A stretch of DNA of 64,000 nt. Source: Campylorhamphus procurvoides. Lineage: Eukaryota > Chordata > Aves > Passeriformes > Dendrocolaptidae. The stretch is from assembly GCA_013396655.1 (NCBI GenBank), contig WBMV01006214.1:124001-188000 (forward strand). The letters are read 5' to 3'. How positions within the stretch are numbered: the first letter of the stretch is position 1; every line of letters starts with the position of its first letter. Below are positions 50,971-61,800 of this stretch, piece after piece. Position numbers and translations under genes: made by a program. Under the pieces are notes generated by a model. It saw only the letters and a list, made by a program, of their open reading frames with translations, was not told where the DNA came from and made no database searches.

Positions 50971-51621
50971 TATTGACCAAGACGGAAAGTTTTTTTGGTC
51001 AGTGTTGCCTAATCCACCATCCCTTTAATTTCTAGTCATACTTCTTTTTATGTAAAAATGTTCTTCCATTCTTGTTATTTCTATCATGTGTGTTCTAGTA
51101 GAGCTGTGTAAGGATTCTCATGCATTTTTTAAATTTCTGCTTTTAAACTCATCATTTTTCTTCTTTACGTGAAATGTCCACCATCCCCTATTAGGGAAAG
51201 AAATTTTAAGCTGATTTCATCATAAAAGCTGTTATGGTCCTGTGAATATTTGCAGGAAAAATGAGGCCTCTGTTACTGAGGGTGAGGCTAAAGGAAGACT
51301 TTGTATCCATAGTGGCTGTGGGAAGAGTAGAGATGCCATATAGGATGATGGTGAGGGAAAGCAGGCTGGCAAGTAGGCTACAGCAGTGCCTGGAAGCTAC
51401 ATGAAAGCAGAAATGAGAGTGGCTGAAAGCTGCCTAAGAGCAGCCAGGAGAACACAGGAAGAAGGAGTGGGTCAGAGAGCTTGGGGATAGGCTATCTGGA
51501 CTGCTGGTGGTGAAATGAAGATTTATGTCTTCTAAAATAAAGGGTGTGTGGCTGAGATGGGCTAGGAAGGGCAGTTCGTGTGCCCTGGGGATTAGTGTAA
51601 GCAACAGTGTGAGGTGTCAGT
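50971..51621. mobile_element. Unidentified insertion of about 650 bp nested in CR1
   Basis: This stretch interrupts a continuous CR1. The bases at the two junctions, GACTCATA (50,963-50,970) and GGCTCCTG (51,622-51,629), both align to the same eight CR1 positions, so they may be a diverged 8-bp target duplication. I see no convincing terminal inverted repeat and no recognisable protein. A purine-rich part covers about 51,290-51,480, and an AATAAA lies near 51,535. A solo LTR or a non-autonomous hAT-like element are both possible. The family is not recognised. Confidence 0.55.
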
Positions 51622-51992
51622 GGCTCCTGGTCAGCTTGTTTGTCCACCAGGACCCCCAGGTCCTTTGCTGAAGAGCTCATGTCCAGCCAGTCAGCCCCCA
51701 TCCAGTACTGATGCTGGGGTTATTCCTCCCCTCTTTAGGAGTTTACATTTCCCCTTGCTGATCTTGATGTCAGTCCATATCTTCAGCTGGTTGATGTCCC
51801 TCTGGATGGCAGCACGACCCTCTGGTGCATCAGTCACTCCTCCCAGTTTTGTATCATCTCCAAACATGCTGAGGGTGCACTCTGTTCTGTCATACACATC
51901 ATTAGTGAAGGCATTAAGCAGAATTGGCCCCAGTATTGGCTGTGGGGGCTGACCTGCAGCAGGACTTTGTGCTACTGATCACCACCCTCTAG
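51622..51992 (-). mobile_element. Antisense CR1 LINE, 5' portion of the same split copy
   Basis: It resumes the CR1 sequence at GGCTCCTGGTCAGC and GTCCACCAGGACCCCCAGG. The minus-strand translation at 51,691-51,897 holds GDDTKLGG, the reverse-transcriptase catalytic block with both Asp kept, followed by EGRAAIQRDINQLKIW. It ends near ATCACCACCCTCT. Together with 50,333-50,970 it makes a CR1 of about 1.0 kb. Confidence 0.9.
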
Positions 51993-52569
51993 ACCACTTC
52001 TATAATAAAGCCTTTGCTTTCTATCTGCATGCCTAATTTTGTCATCACACATTTTTTTTCTACTTTCAGCTCTTAAAATGTGTTCATAGTGATACCATGG
52101 TCCAAAGGCTTTGCTTTTCAGCTTAGCCTAGACAAGTTCTACATCTGAATAACTGAACTGAAAACAGCTGCAGGAGGCTGTAAGGGGAAAAGTTGCAAAG
52201 AGGGGAAACAGACTAAAAAGAGGAAAAATTGGGGAATGAGGGGCAGGGGAGAAGCTGTCGAGCCTGATCAAATAGAGAAGTAAATGGTAAGAAATGACCA
52301 TTTCCCCAACTCTTGGAGAGTTGGGGCACGTGAAGTGATGAGCATTTTTGTGTGATGTTTCAGTTTTAATTTGAACATTATGTGACTCTGGGCAGTTTCA
52401 CAATCCACAGAGAAAATGAGGAAACAAGACTATATTGTTAAAAATCTTCTGTTTTGCAAGTCCACTTACTAATGCATCCAAGTTGAGTCCTCTGTTTCCA
52501 TGCACGTTTAACTTATAGTACTTTCCAGAATCTATCAGTATATCTGATACCTCTCTATTCCCTCTATAC
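51993..52569 (+). other. AFF3: AFF3 intron between CR1 copies
   Basis: Ordinary intron sequence; nothing recognised on either strand. The TTTTTCTACTTTCAG near 52,060 resembles a splice acceptor, but no coding sequence follows. Confidence 0.65.
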
Positions 52570-53095
52570 TCTGATTTTGTAAGACCCCACCTGGAATACT
52601 GTGTCCAGCTCTGGGGCTCCCAATACAAAAAGGATGTGAACCTGTTGGAGCAAGTCCAGAGGAGGGACGCAAACATGATCATGGAGCTGGAGCACCTCTC
52701 CTATGAAGCTGGGCTGAGAGAGTTGCGGCTGTTCAGCCTGGAGGAAGAGAAGGATCTGGGGAGACCTTATATCATCTTCCGGTGCCTAAAAGGGACCCAC
52801 AAGAGAGCTGGGAGAGCATGTAGTGATAGGACAAGGAGTAATGACTTTAAGCTGGAAGAGGTGGGTTTAGATTAGATACAAGAAAGAAATTCTTTACTTT
52901 GAGAGTGGTGAGGCACTGGAACAGGTTGCCCGGAGAACCTCTGGGTGCCTCATCCATGGAAGTGTTCAAGGCCAGATTGGATTGGCCTTTAAGCAACCTG
53001 GTCTAGTGGAAGGCAGCCCTGCCCCTGGAAGGGGCCATGATACTGGATGATCTTACAGTCCCTTCAAACCCAGACAATTCTATGGTTCCATGATA
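52570..53095 (+). mobile_element. CR1 LINE 3' fragment
   Basis: About 525 bp starting near TAAGACCCCACCTGGAATAC and TGTGTCCAGCTCTGGGGC (translation NLLEQVQRRDANMIMELEHL at 52,636 on). It runs through ACAGGTTGCCCGGAGAAC to the tail AATTCTATGGTTCCATGA. It is 5'-truncated, with its open frame broken by a stop after EEVGLD. Confidence 0.93.
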
Positions 53096-56000
53096 CCTAT
53101 GCACTTTCATTTGTGCTTACCAGTTTGAAGGAACCATCAGTGGAAAAATAAGCACATAATGAAGCAAATTTCTATGTAAGGACTGGAGAATAAGAAGCAG
53201 TGTCATACAAAGTGTGTGTGTCTTCAACAGGATGCAAACTCCTCTTCTGTACATGGCATGAGGTTTTTTTCAGAGAAACAGGGCACAGAGTTGGCTGCAG
53301 TACAATTATTATTCACTGGAAATAAAACTTGAATACAAATTATAGACCATTACTTTTCAATACAGGAAAAAGGTTAATTTTTAATGTAGTTCAATACCTC
53401 ATTTAATATTTTTAATCAGTTTTGGAAAGCCTTCAATACCTCGACACAGGCTGAAGCTTATAAATTTTTTTAATTGTTTTAATGAGAATAATTTGGATAG
53501 ACCTGTGTGGAGAAAGGTAGCAGTTACTCATTTGGGAATTTAATCTTTAGGAGCCAGGTTCATCAGTGTTAATTAGAATCCATACCCAACCTCCTGGTCC
53601 TTCCAAAATTATCATACTGCTCTGTAAAAATGATAGCTCGTCATCTCAAGTACTGCTATTTCACATTTTGAACTACTTATAAATTACAGTGCTGTAGGTA
53701 AAAACCCCACTGTACCGGATAAAAGGGAAGAGAAATTTGGTACCAGTGTATAAAGGAGAAAAGGCAGAGAAATCGAGTGCCTGTCTTTTCTAAAACGTTC
53801 TTAAGTGAAACAGTAAGAAAAACCTAGGTTGGCAAATCATGTTCTTTATGTCTGAGTTCTGGTTTTGAATCTTGTCTTAGAGGCTGCATGCTGCTATTTT
53901 ATTACATTGAAGAAGCCTTACCTATTGTCCTTTGCTTACTTCTCTTAAGGGTTATGGAGCAAGGGAACAGAGGTGGTATTCAAGAATAGCTATCAGTCTA
54001 ATGGTCAAAAGGAAAATTTGGTTTTGTTCAATTTGGGAGCACATTTATGTGAAATGTAGATGAGGTCATCACAAGCACATGTACTTATTGCACTTCACGG
54101 AGTACTTACACAACTTCTTCTGCAGCAGAAGTAATGCACAATAGATTAAATGTTGAGTTTGCTGTTTTTGTTTTTTGGTTTTTTTCCATTTTTGTCCTGA
54201 TCTTACTCAGGAAAAATTCCTATTTTCCTGGCTAAGATACTCTCTGCAGTCATTCTACTTCAAGGGGCTATATATAGCTATCAGTATCTGGCACACGCAC
54301 CAGCAAGTGTCCTTTAAATCTGCAATCTTTTTTTCACCTCTCAGCTCTATCCCCACATACTAATGGAAAACAAAAACACCCCACAACTCCTTACTCCATC
54401 TGAACACACACTTCAAAATTTGGCCTTAATGTTGGTAATTTGTTCAAAATCAGCCTCTTTTCTTTCGTGCATAGCACATGAAATAAGCAGTTCTATTCCA
54501 GTTTAAAATTGAAAGTGCAAGTTCATGTGTGAAAAAAACAAGTGCTGCTACATCTTATTTGAGAGCAGGAGGTCCAGTATCAGCTAAAGGGGGAAGATAG
54601 TCATTATCAGTGCATGCTTCCTCTGGAAATGCCAGGTATCTGGATCTGTGGGACAGTAGAGGGGAAACAATATCTCAGGAGGAACAGAAGGGTTTAGAGG
54701 AGAGCTGAGTGAGTGCTTTTCCTCAGAGGCACAATTCCACATCCCTCTGGCTGCAGTGGAGCCTGTTGAACTGTCGCAGGACTAGGACTTGGTTTTTCTT
54801 CTTTACTTCCCAGGGTGTTCAGTTCTGCCCCAGAAAGGCAGAAATGAAAATAAAGGAGCAATCGAAGATGCTTTTAGATAAAAAGGGAGGGAGAGATGGA
54901 ATGCATTAGCAGACGGGTCCAGACTTCTTCCGGCACCATTTCAGGGTGCCCCCAAACAGACTGGAGACCTGAGCGCTGAATTAAGTGTATTGATACTCCT
55001 CTAGCATTTATCAGCTTCACTGAAGAACTGCAGTGCTTGAGAAGCCAGTCAGCAATCACAGCACTTGAGTACTTGTAAGTGCGAGCCAGTTGTAGCTGTT
55101 TTCTTTCCCACATGTTCATGGGAACAAGCTAGCAAGCTGCGTTTACAAGAAGACACAGATCAATTCATCCCTGTAATGGTAGCACTGACCTTCCCCACAA
55201 ATAAAGGATATTTTCCCACGTCAAACAGGAAGAACTGCACAACAAGAGCAGTGTGGTGCAAAGATCCCTGCTAGTCGTGAGTTATTCAGGACCTTCGAGT
55301 GTGTCTGTGGGAGGGCTGTGCATTGCTGCCTGTTTTTATGTAGGAGAGTTCAGCAGAGTAGACCTGCAAAGAAAGAGTGTGTTAAATAGAGCAGTGTTGG
55401 AAATGCTCTTAACAAACATGGTGGAGGCCACAGTGTGAAGGGATGTTTTTTTGGTATAGTTTTCAAATTGTGACACAAGCTTTTGCCTTTCTTACATTCT
55501 GCAGTCACCGAGGCACACAACTGTGTGTGCGGGCAGCTCCAGGGAACACAGTGGTCCTGATCTCTCTGGTTATTCTTCCATGGCAGCTCTTGGAGAGGGA
55601 GAATGCTGTTTAGAAGCCTTTACTTTACTTTCAGAGCTCCGTACTTTTACTGTTTTTACCCTCAGTGAAACAAGTTCCTTTTCTCTTTTGAATTAATTGT
55701 CAATATATATTTTTCTGGCAAAGTACTAGATAAACTCATGTATAGGTTTTTGAAAATACAGAATTTAATAGAATCATAGCCTCTAAAATTTTGTGTATTG
55801 ACTGATTATCACATGGTATGTGCTATTTGTTTGTTGCTATGGTGAATCTCTTGTTCCTCATTGTTTTTCATTGGTAGGATGACTATGTTCAGAGAAAAGT
55901 ATCTTGAAACAGAATGTAAACTTAGGTTTGTCAAGGGAATTTCTTAATGTTTGCACCTGCTTTTTGGCAAGTTTTCCCTGAGGTTGCTATTTTCTAATTA

Positions 56001-58548
56001 CTGAAAAAATATTTGGTTCAGTTCATGGGGGTTTCTCGCAAGTCAGATCCTCCCTTTCTTAAACCGGTCTTTCCATCTTTTCAAAAGTTGAAAAAGTAAT
56101 CACTTTTGGAGTAAGGATAACTCAGCTGATGGAAGAACATGATTCATTGTGAGAAACATTTATTCATCTTGCCTTTTTGTTTTTAACCCCCCAGAGTGGA
56201 TGGTTTGGTTTATGAATCAGCTTTGGAGCTGATACAAGACTGAATGCATAATAATGTCCACAACCCTGTATAATTGCTTCTTTAGTTCCTGTGGTAAGCA
56301 CTAAAGTTATTGATGAAGGAAATAAGATTTCTGGAATTAAAAACCCCCAGATTTTAATTGCACATTTTGTCTGATTTTTTTTTTTTAATCCATTGTAGTG
56401 CTTCTGATGATAACTTCATGTCATAAAAATCCTCCCAACCAGAAACAAAGCGGTCTAATGGATCTTCTTTGTGAAATGTGCCTGAGAAGAAACTGCTATC
56501 ACTTTTCCACCTTTGGCCCCATTAGCATGGGTTGCTCCCAGGTCTGTAAGGGTATTCAGCAGTTGGAGGAAGCAGTCCCTTCTGGAGGTGTGTTCAGGAG
56601 CTGCATGCTGTGGCACAGCGCTCCCGCCAACACGAGAAGCTGTCCTCAGTGCGAGGTGTCGGCTGAGCGTCTTCTCCCCATCTGCTTCATGGCTCCTTAA
56701 ACAGAAGAGCACTTAGAAAGGGTTAGGGTACAGAGAGAGAGCGAGTGTGGGCCTACTGTGGATTTCAGGTTACTAGTGAAATACTTAGATGCACTCTGCT
56801 TCCCAGACCTCATACTGCACAACACTGGAGCATTGTATCAGTGTGCAGTCAGGTGTGGAGTCCAAGCCCTTGTTGCTCCTGCAGAGCAGTTATATTAATG
56901 CTAACTCACATTCTCCTTTCCAGTAATTATAGCAAGGCAGGACATTTCTGTCTACTCTTTTTCTTCACAGAAATCTGCAAGGGATCATGTAGAATGTAAA
57001 GATGGTTTTGGATATTTAAAAATAAAAAACCCCACAAAAATTATTTAACTGCTTTGTTTTCTGTAGTTCCCCAGTATTCATGAATCAGAATGACATGAAA
57101 GTGTCACTACTGAACATACTCATGGAGGTCAGGTATGACTGATGAGCAAGAGAACCAAAGGAAAACAAAGCGAGCTTCACAGGTCACTGTTAATTCCAGC
57201 TAAATAAATAATGTATATGTGCCACTTGATGTATAAGGTCAGAGAGGTCAGATCTCCAGTAATTGTTGTAAATGCATCCAGTCAGGCCAGAAACAGTTAA
57301 ATTTGTTACTGTGGGTCACATATTCACTTAACAGTAAATGAAGACAAATATACCCTTAAATATCTGCATGTAACATACTTTATTCACACTGCATGTCGTA
57401 AAGTTGTCATTTCTGTAGCACTTCTGAATATGGAAGATCTATCCCTGTGGTATCGCAAAATAGCTTCCTAGAAGAGTAATTAACAGAAGGCTTTTTTTTT
57501 TTTTAAGTTCAGAAAAGATAAATAACGTAGGCGTCTGATTTCCTGTCACTCTTGGTTAACTTTGTATGAAAATGGATAGCTTCCAAATTAAAGCAGGCAC
57601 CGGACTGTCTGGAGAAAAATGCATCTCTGAAGAAATGTGTACATTACATATTCATGTTGTCCCAAATCTCTTAATTGTATTTTATATTTAACAGTCACAT
57701 GTTCTGAAATATGGTACCTTTTTTACTTCATATGTCAAAACTAGCATGCTAGAAAGGCTGAGGTTGCTTCTTATATGATTTTAGGCTGAGCATTTCCTTT
57801 CCCAAATTCCCTCATACATGTCCACTTTCTTCCCTCTCCACCAATATATTTCTCTGAGCGATGGAGTCTCAGTATGACATGGCTTTACACCACGTTTTAT
57901 TCAGAAGATAAATACACAAAAATCGTTCAAGCCAGTGAGCCACAAGGTCAGGAATACTGAGAACCAGCATTTTCCCTCAAAACCAAAAATTGCTATTCAT
58001 ATTCCTCTGCATTTACTGCAAGTGGATGTAAGCTAAGCTTACAGTCTAGCTAGAAAGAAAGGAAAGCCAAGAGTAGTTCTTGTTAACTCTTATCACTTAC
58101 AGATGTTTAAGGAGAGATGTAAGATGCTCTCTCTACTTTGTAACTATTTTGAAATGAGATGTTGAAGGTGATTTTTCTTGCAAGGGTAGAGAATATTAGT
58201 ATTCAAATGCCAGCAGCGTAATGTATTGCTAATTACATTTTGCATTTATTTAAAGCTGGTTGTACAACTGCGGTCAGATACAGAAGCAGGTACAACCTCA
58301 TGTGACTGCTGCAACTTTGAGATCTGATGTAAAAATGGGGAAGACAGCTGTGAGATTATTGATTACAAATGGGATCAAACCCAGTATTAATACAACATGT
58401 ATAAAATGGCCATGATTTGTCAGTTCTGCAATATTACAGTCTCAGAGACATCTGATACAATAAAACATATTAGCAGGTTATTTCTGATTTCATGGAAGTA
58501 GCAGTCCAGAGCAGAAGCATGCTGTCTACGAAAAAGGCATGGGATGGA

Positions 58549-58596
58549 GGACAAAGTGCAATGTGAGAGGGACAGTTGGAAAAGAACCATTAGCAG
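58549..58596 (+). repeat. Direct repeat, first copy
   Basis: A 48-base block (GACAAAGTGCAATGTGAGAG, then CAGTTGGAAAAGAACCAT and AGCAG) recurs about 270 bases downstream at 58,818-58,862 with a 3-base gap and a few substitutions. The sequence between the copies is not recognised. The pair could be an old local duplication or the ends of a small decayed element. Confidence 0.8.
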
Positions 58597-58817
58597 ATAA
58601 TGAATTGTCTTCCTTACACCAAATTGTCAATGTTTAGCATGCAGGAAAAGTTAAAAATATGTAGGTGGAGAAGACATAACAATGAACTGCGCTACATAAC
58701 CGTGGAGGAGTCCAAGAAAAGAATTATGTGGGAGCTTGAAGAGAAAAGAACGAAATTATGCTTTGGGAAACCCACTGAAAAGAAGTTAGTCATGGTCGAA
58801 ATTTTTATCCTCCTGGG

Positions 58818-58862
58818 AGGACCAAGTGCAATATGAGACAGTTTGAAAAATACCATAAGCAG
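58818..58862 (+). repeat. Direct repeat, second copy
   Basis: It matches 58,549-58,596: GGACCAAGTGCAATATGAGA, then CAGTTTGAAAAATACCAT and AAGCAG. Similarity weakens on both sides. Confidence 0.8.
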
Positions 58863-61800
58863 CAGTTGTAATTGATGATAAAGTCTGTATGAAAGATCTT
58901 TCTGTAGCTTAGAGATGGCTGAGCAGGAACCAAAACTTTATTGTTTTTCTGTAGCGTGTTTGTTCCCATGAGGAAGCCTTAGGGAACACCCAGCCTTCCC
59001 ATGAAGTTCCTGCTCCCAGGTAGGAATGGGACCTGTGTCCGGAGTACATTCCTGAAAAAGGAATGAAACTGCATGATTGTGGTTGTTTCTAAAGCAGCTT
59101 GTCCTCTCCCATGAGAAGAAAAATTAAGACAGTGAGCATCACCACCTTCCCATATGTGGTTATCACTGTCTCAGGAGGAAAGTGCATAACCTCTCTTTCC
59201 CTGCCATAAGCAGTATCGCAGTAGGCACAAATCTGGGCTTGTGTGCACATGCAGCTTCTGTGGGAGGTGGAAGAGGTAAAACCTCACGCTCACACAGGGT
59301 GTGCTAAGTGTCTGTGAACAGCCTCTACACAGAACTGACATTTTCTGAAACACAGGAAGTCCTTCTTCCCAGTGCCCCCTCCCCAAAGGGGTTAGAGCTT
59401 GTGATAATACCCTGTTGCATTCTCATCAACAAAATTGTTTTGTCTTTTACTACTAACCTTTGCATTCAGGAATTCCAAAGCTCTTCATAAGCATCACTGA
59501 CATCTTGAAGAAGAATATTTTAAATCTGGTTACAGAGGGATTAGATGAGTGAAGGTGGATGGTGACACGTTCCGTGATGGTGTTGCTGGCAGAACAGGCT
59601 CCTTTTGGCCCCATTTGCTGGTGGTACATGTTGGGGGATCAGATGGAAAATTGTGTGGGAGGCTGGGGCAGAGGAGTGGACGGCGCACCCAGACTATGCA
59701 TCTTATTCCATCCCTGGGCCAAGGCTGGACAAACTCATGACTGGCCGCAGGCCCAGAGGAAGAACAGCCCGGGTGAACTGATGTCAAAGCAAGGTGCAAA
59801 ACTGCAAACTGAACCCTCAGTTCGGTGTTCTGATGTTTGTGCTACAGCTTGCCACATAGCAGAGCAGTGCATGAAGCTACCATAAGTTTGCACTGGAAAT
59901 GGAAGTTAACAACAGAGGCATAAGTAAAGGCTTCTTATTAACTGCGAATTAATGTTTCTCACTGTATTTCTTCCTATTGTTTAAGTCACTTTGAGACAGA
60001 GACAGTACCTGAGTGATTATGTCACTTATGGTTTACCACTTCCATCTGAGTTATTCACTGCACATCCTCCATTAGAAATTAATAGGGGTTTTGCCATTGC
60101 ATTCAGTGGTAGCAAGACCAGGGTTTAACAGGGAGGAATATTTCTTTCCTACATTGTATGAACTTCCTTTGGTCAAGAAGATATTGCTTGAGGGAAGACA
60201 GTCTTTTTTCTTCAGTCTTCCTTTGTTTTGTTCCAAAAGTGCAGCTGTAATACTTGTGGTTCTTCTTTGGCATCATTATTACTTTGAAGAAAGTCAGCAG
60301 TAGTAATACAGAGCAACAGTTGGTGGGAGAAGTTGGCATCTGAATTCAGAAACACTATGCTGTGTTAATCTATTAACTTCAGGGCATATCTTTAGAGCAT
60401 CAAAGGAGCTTCTTGACCAGTCTGAGGTGCTTGAGTAATTTTTTTTCTCTCTTGTAATTAAAGTTTCTATCTCCCTGTTCAGAATCAGTTTCCTCACTAA
60501 CTGTTCGGTGAATAAATCTGTGTGAATGATTTCCTGACAGTTGTACATTAGGAATTATGGCATATCTCTGCTCATAACTTACAGAACTATCTCAGTACAG
60601 AGAAGAGACCATAAAACATGCCAAACGGGGATTTCTCAGATATGCTAATTGCTGCTATATAAAGAGCACAGGAGGAAGAGCTGACACAGAGGAGGTTCAG
60701 CTAAAAAGTATCAGCCACAAATCTTTGAAGGTCCACAGAGAAGCAAATCCTTCTGCTGCCGCTTCTTGGCAGAGCTGCACTGAGCAAAGCCTTTGTAGCT
60801 GAGTGAGTTTGGGCAGGGAGGGCCGGTGGTTCCCTGCAGATTCTGTGACCAGACAGTGCTCGGACAGAGGTCTCAACTCTGGAAGCTGCAGCCAGCATCT
60901 GGGGACCTGTGGGGTCAGCACTGTACCAGGACAGGAAGCAATACCCACCTTCTTGACTTCTCGCATGTGGTGTCCAGGAGTTGTTCTCATCTGTTCTAAA
61001 ACAGACCCCAAAACAGGCCTAATTTATTTCCTTGAAATGGACTGGATTGCATTTCTCACTCCCATCTTCTTATCTATGAGCTTGGCTCTCAAAATAAGGC
61101 TGCTGTTTTCCTTAGACTGAACTTTTGTGTATTCAGAACAAGGGCTTGACTAACTAATGGACATCCACTGCCTCTTCTGTGAAGCTGAGGTTTGCCATTC
61201 AGTGACAGGAAGATGCTGTCCGTGTAAATCATCCTCCTTTTTTTTGCAGAATTTGTACTAAATTAACATTCATGCCAAACTTTGCAAGTGAACTCCATAT
61301 TTATAGAGTACCACAGAGGAATTTACAGCAAAGAGGGAGAGATCAGCAAATTTGCTGTAACCAGCTGCGAGTTACACGGTTTTAGCTGTTTTGAATTTTC
61401 TGCACCAACTACAGATAGGTGTTTTTGCACTCAGTGGAGTGGGGCTGGACCCCTGAACTCATTTTAAGTAGGCCATTAAGCATCTCTGTTTAATACTGAT
61501 TTTTAGCCATTGCACTGGAAGCCTTTGCCTCAGGTTGACCTGGCAGACAAAAATCAAAATTACTGTGCCCCAGCAACTTACTGCAGCTCTGCTACTTCTG
61601 CTCGTACACCTGTACACTGTTTTTTGTAAACAAGTTTTTTGTGCTATCTATGAAGTACACGTCTTACTAAATGTAATAATTAATGTGGAGAGATGAAACA
61701 AAACAGTTATTATTCAATAATTGCAATATAGAATACTTTTTTAAAATAAGTCAGCTAGACAAATAAAACAGTATAGAAGTGGAATGTCCCTTTTCAGACT

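Noticed and set aside
58600..58836. 78-codon frame rich in Lys and Glu as an AFF3 exon
   Set aside because: No similarity to AFF3 and no matching phase-0 splice sites at its borders.
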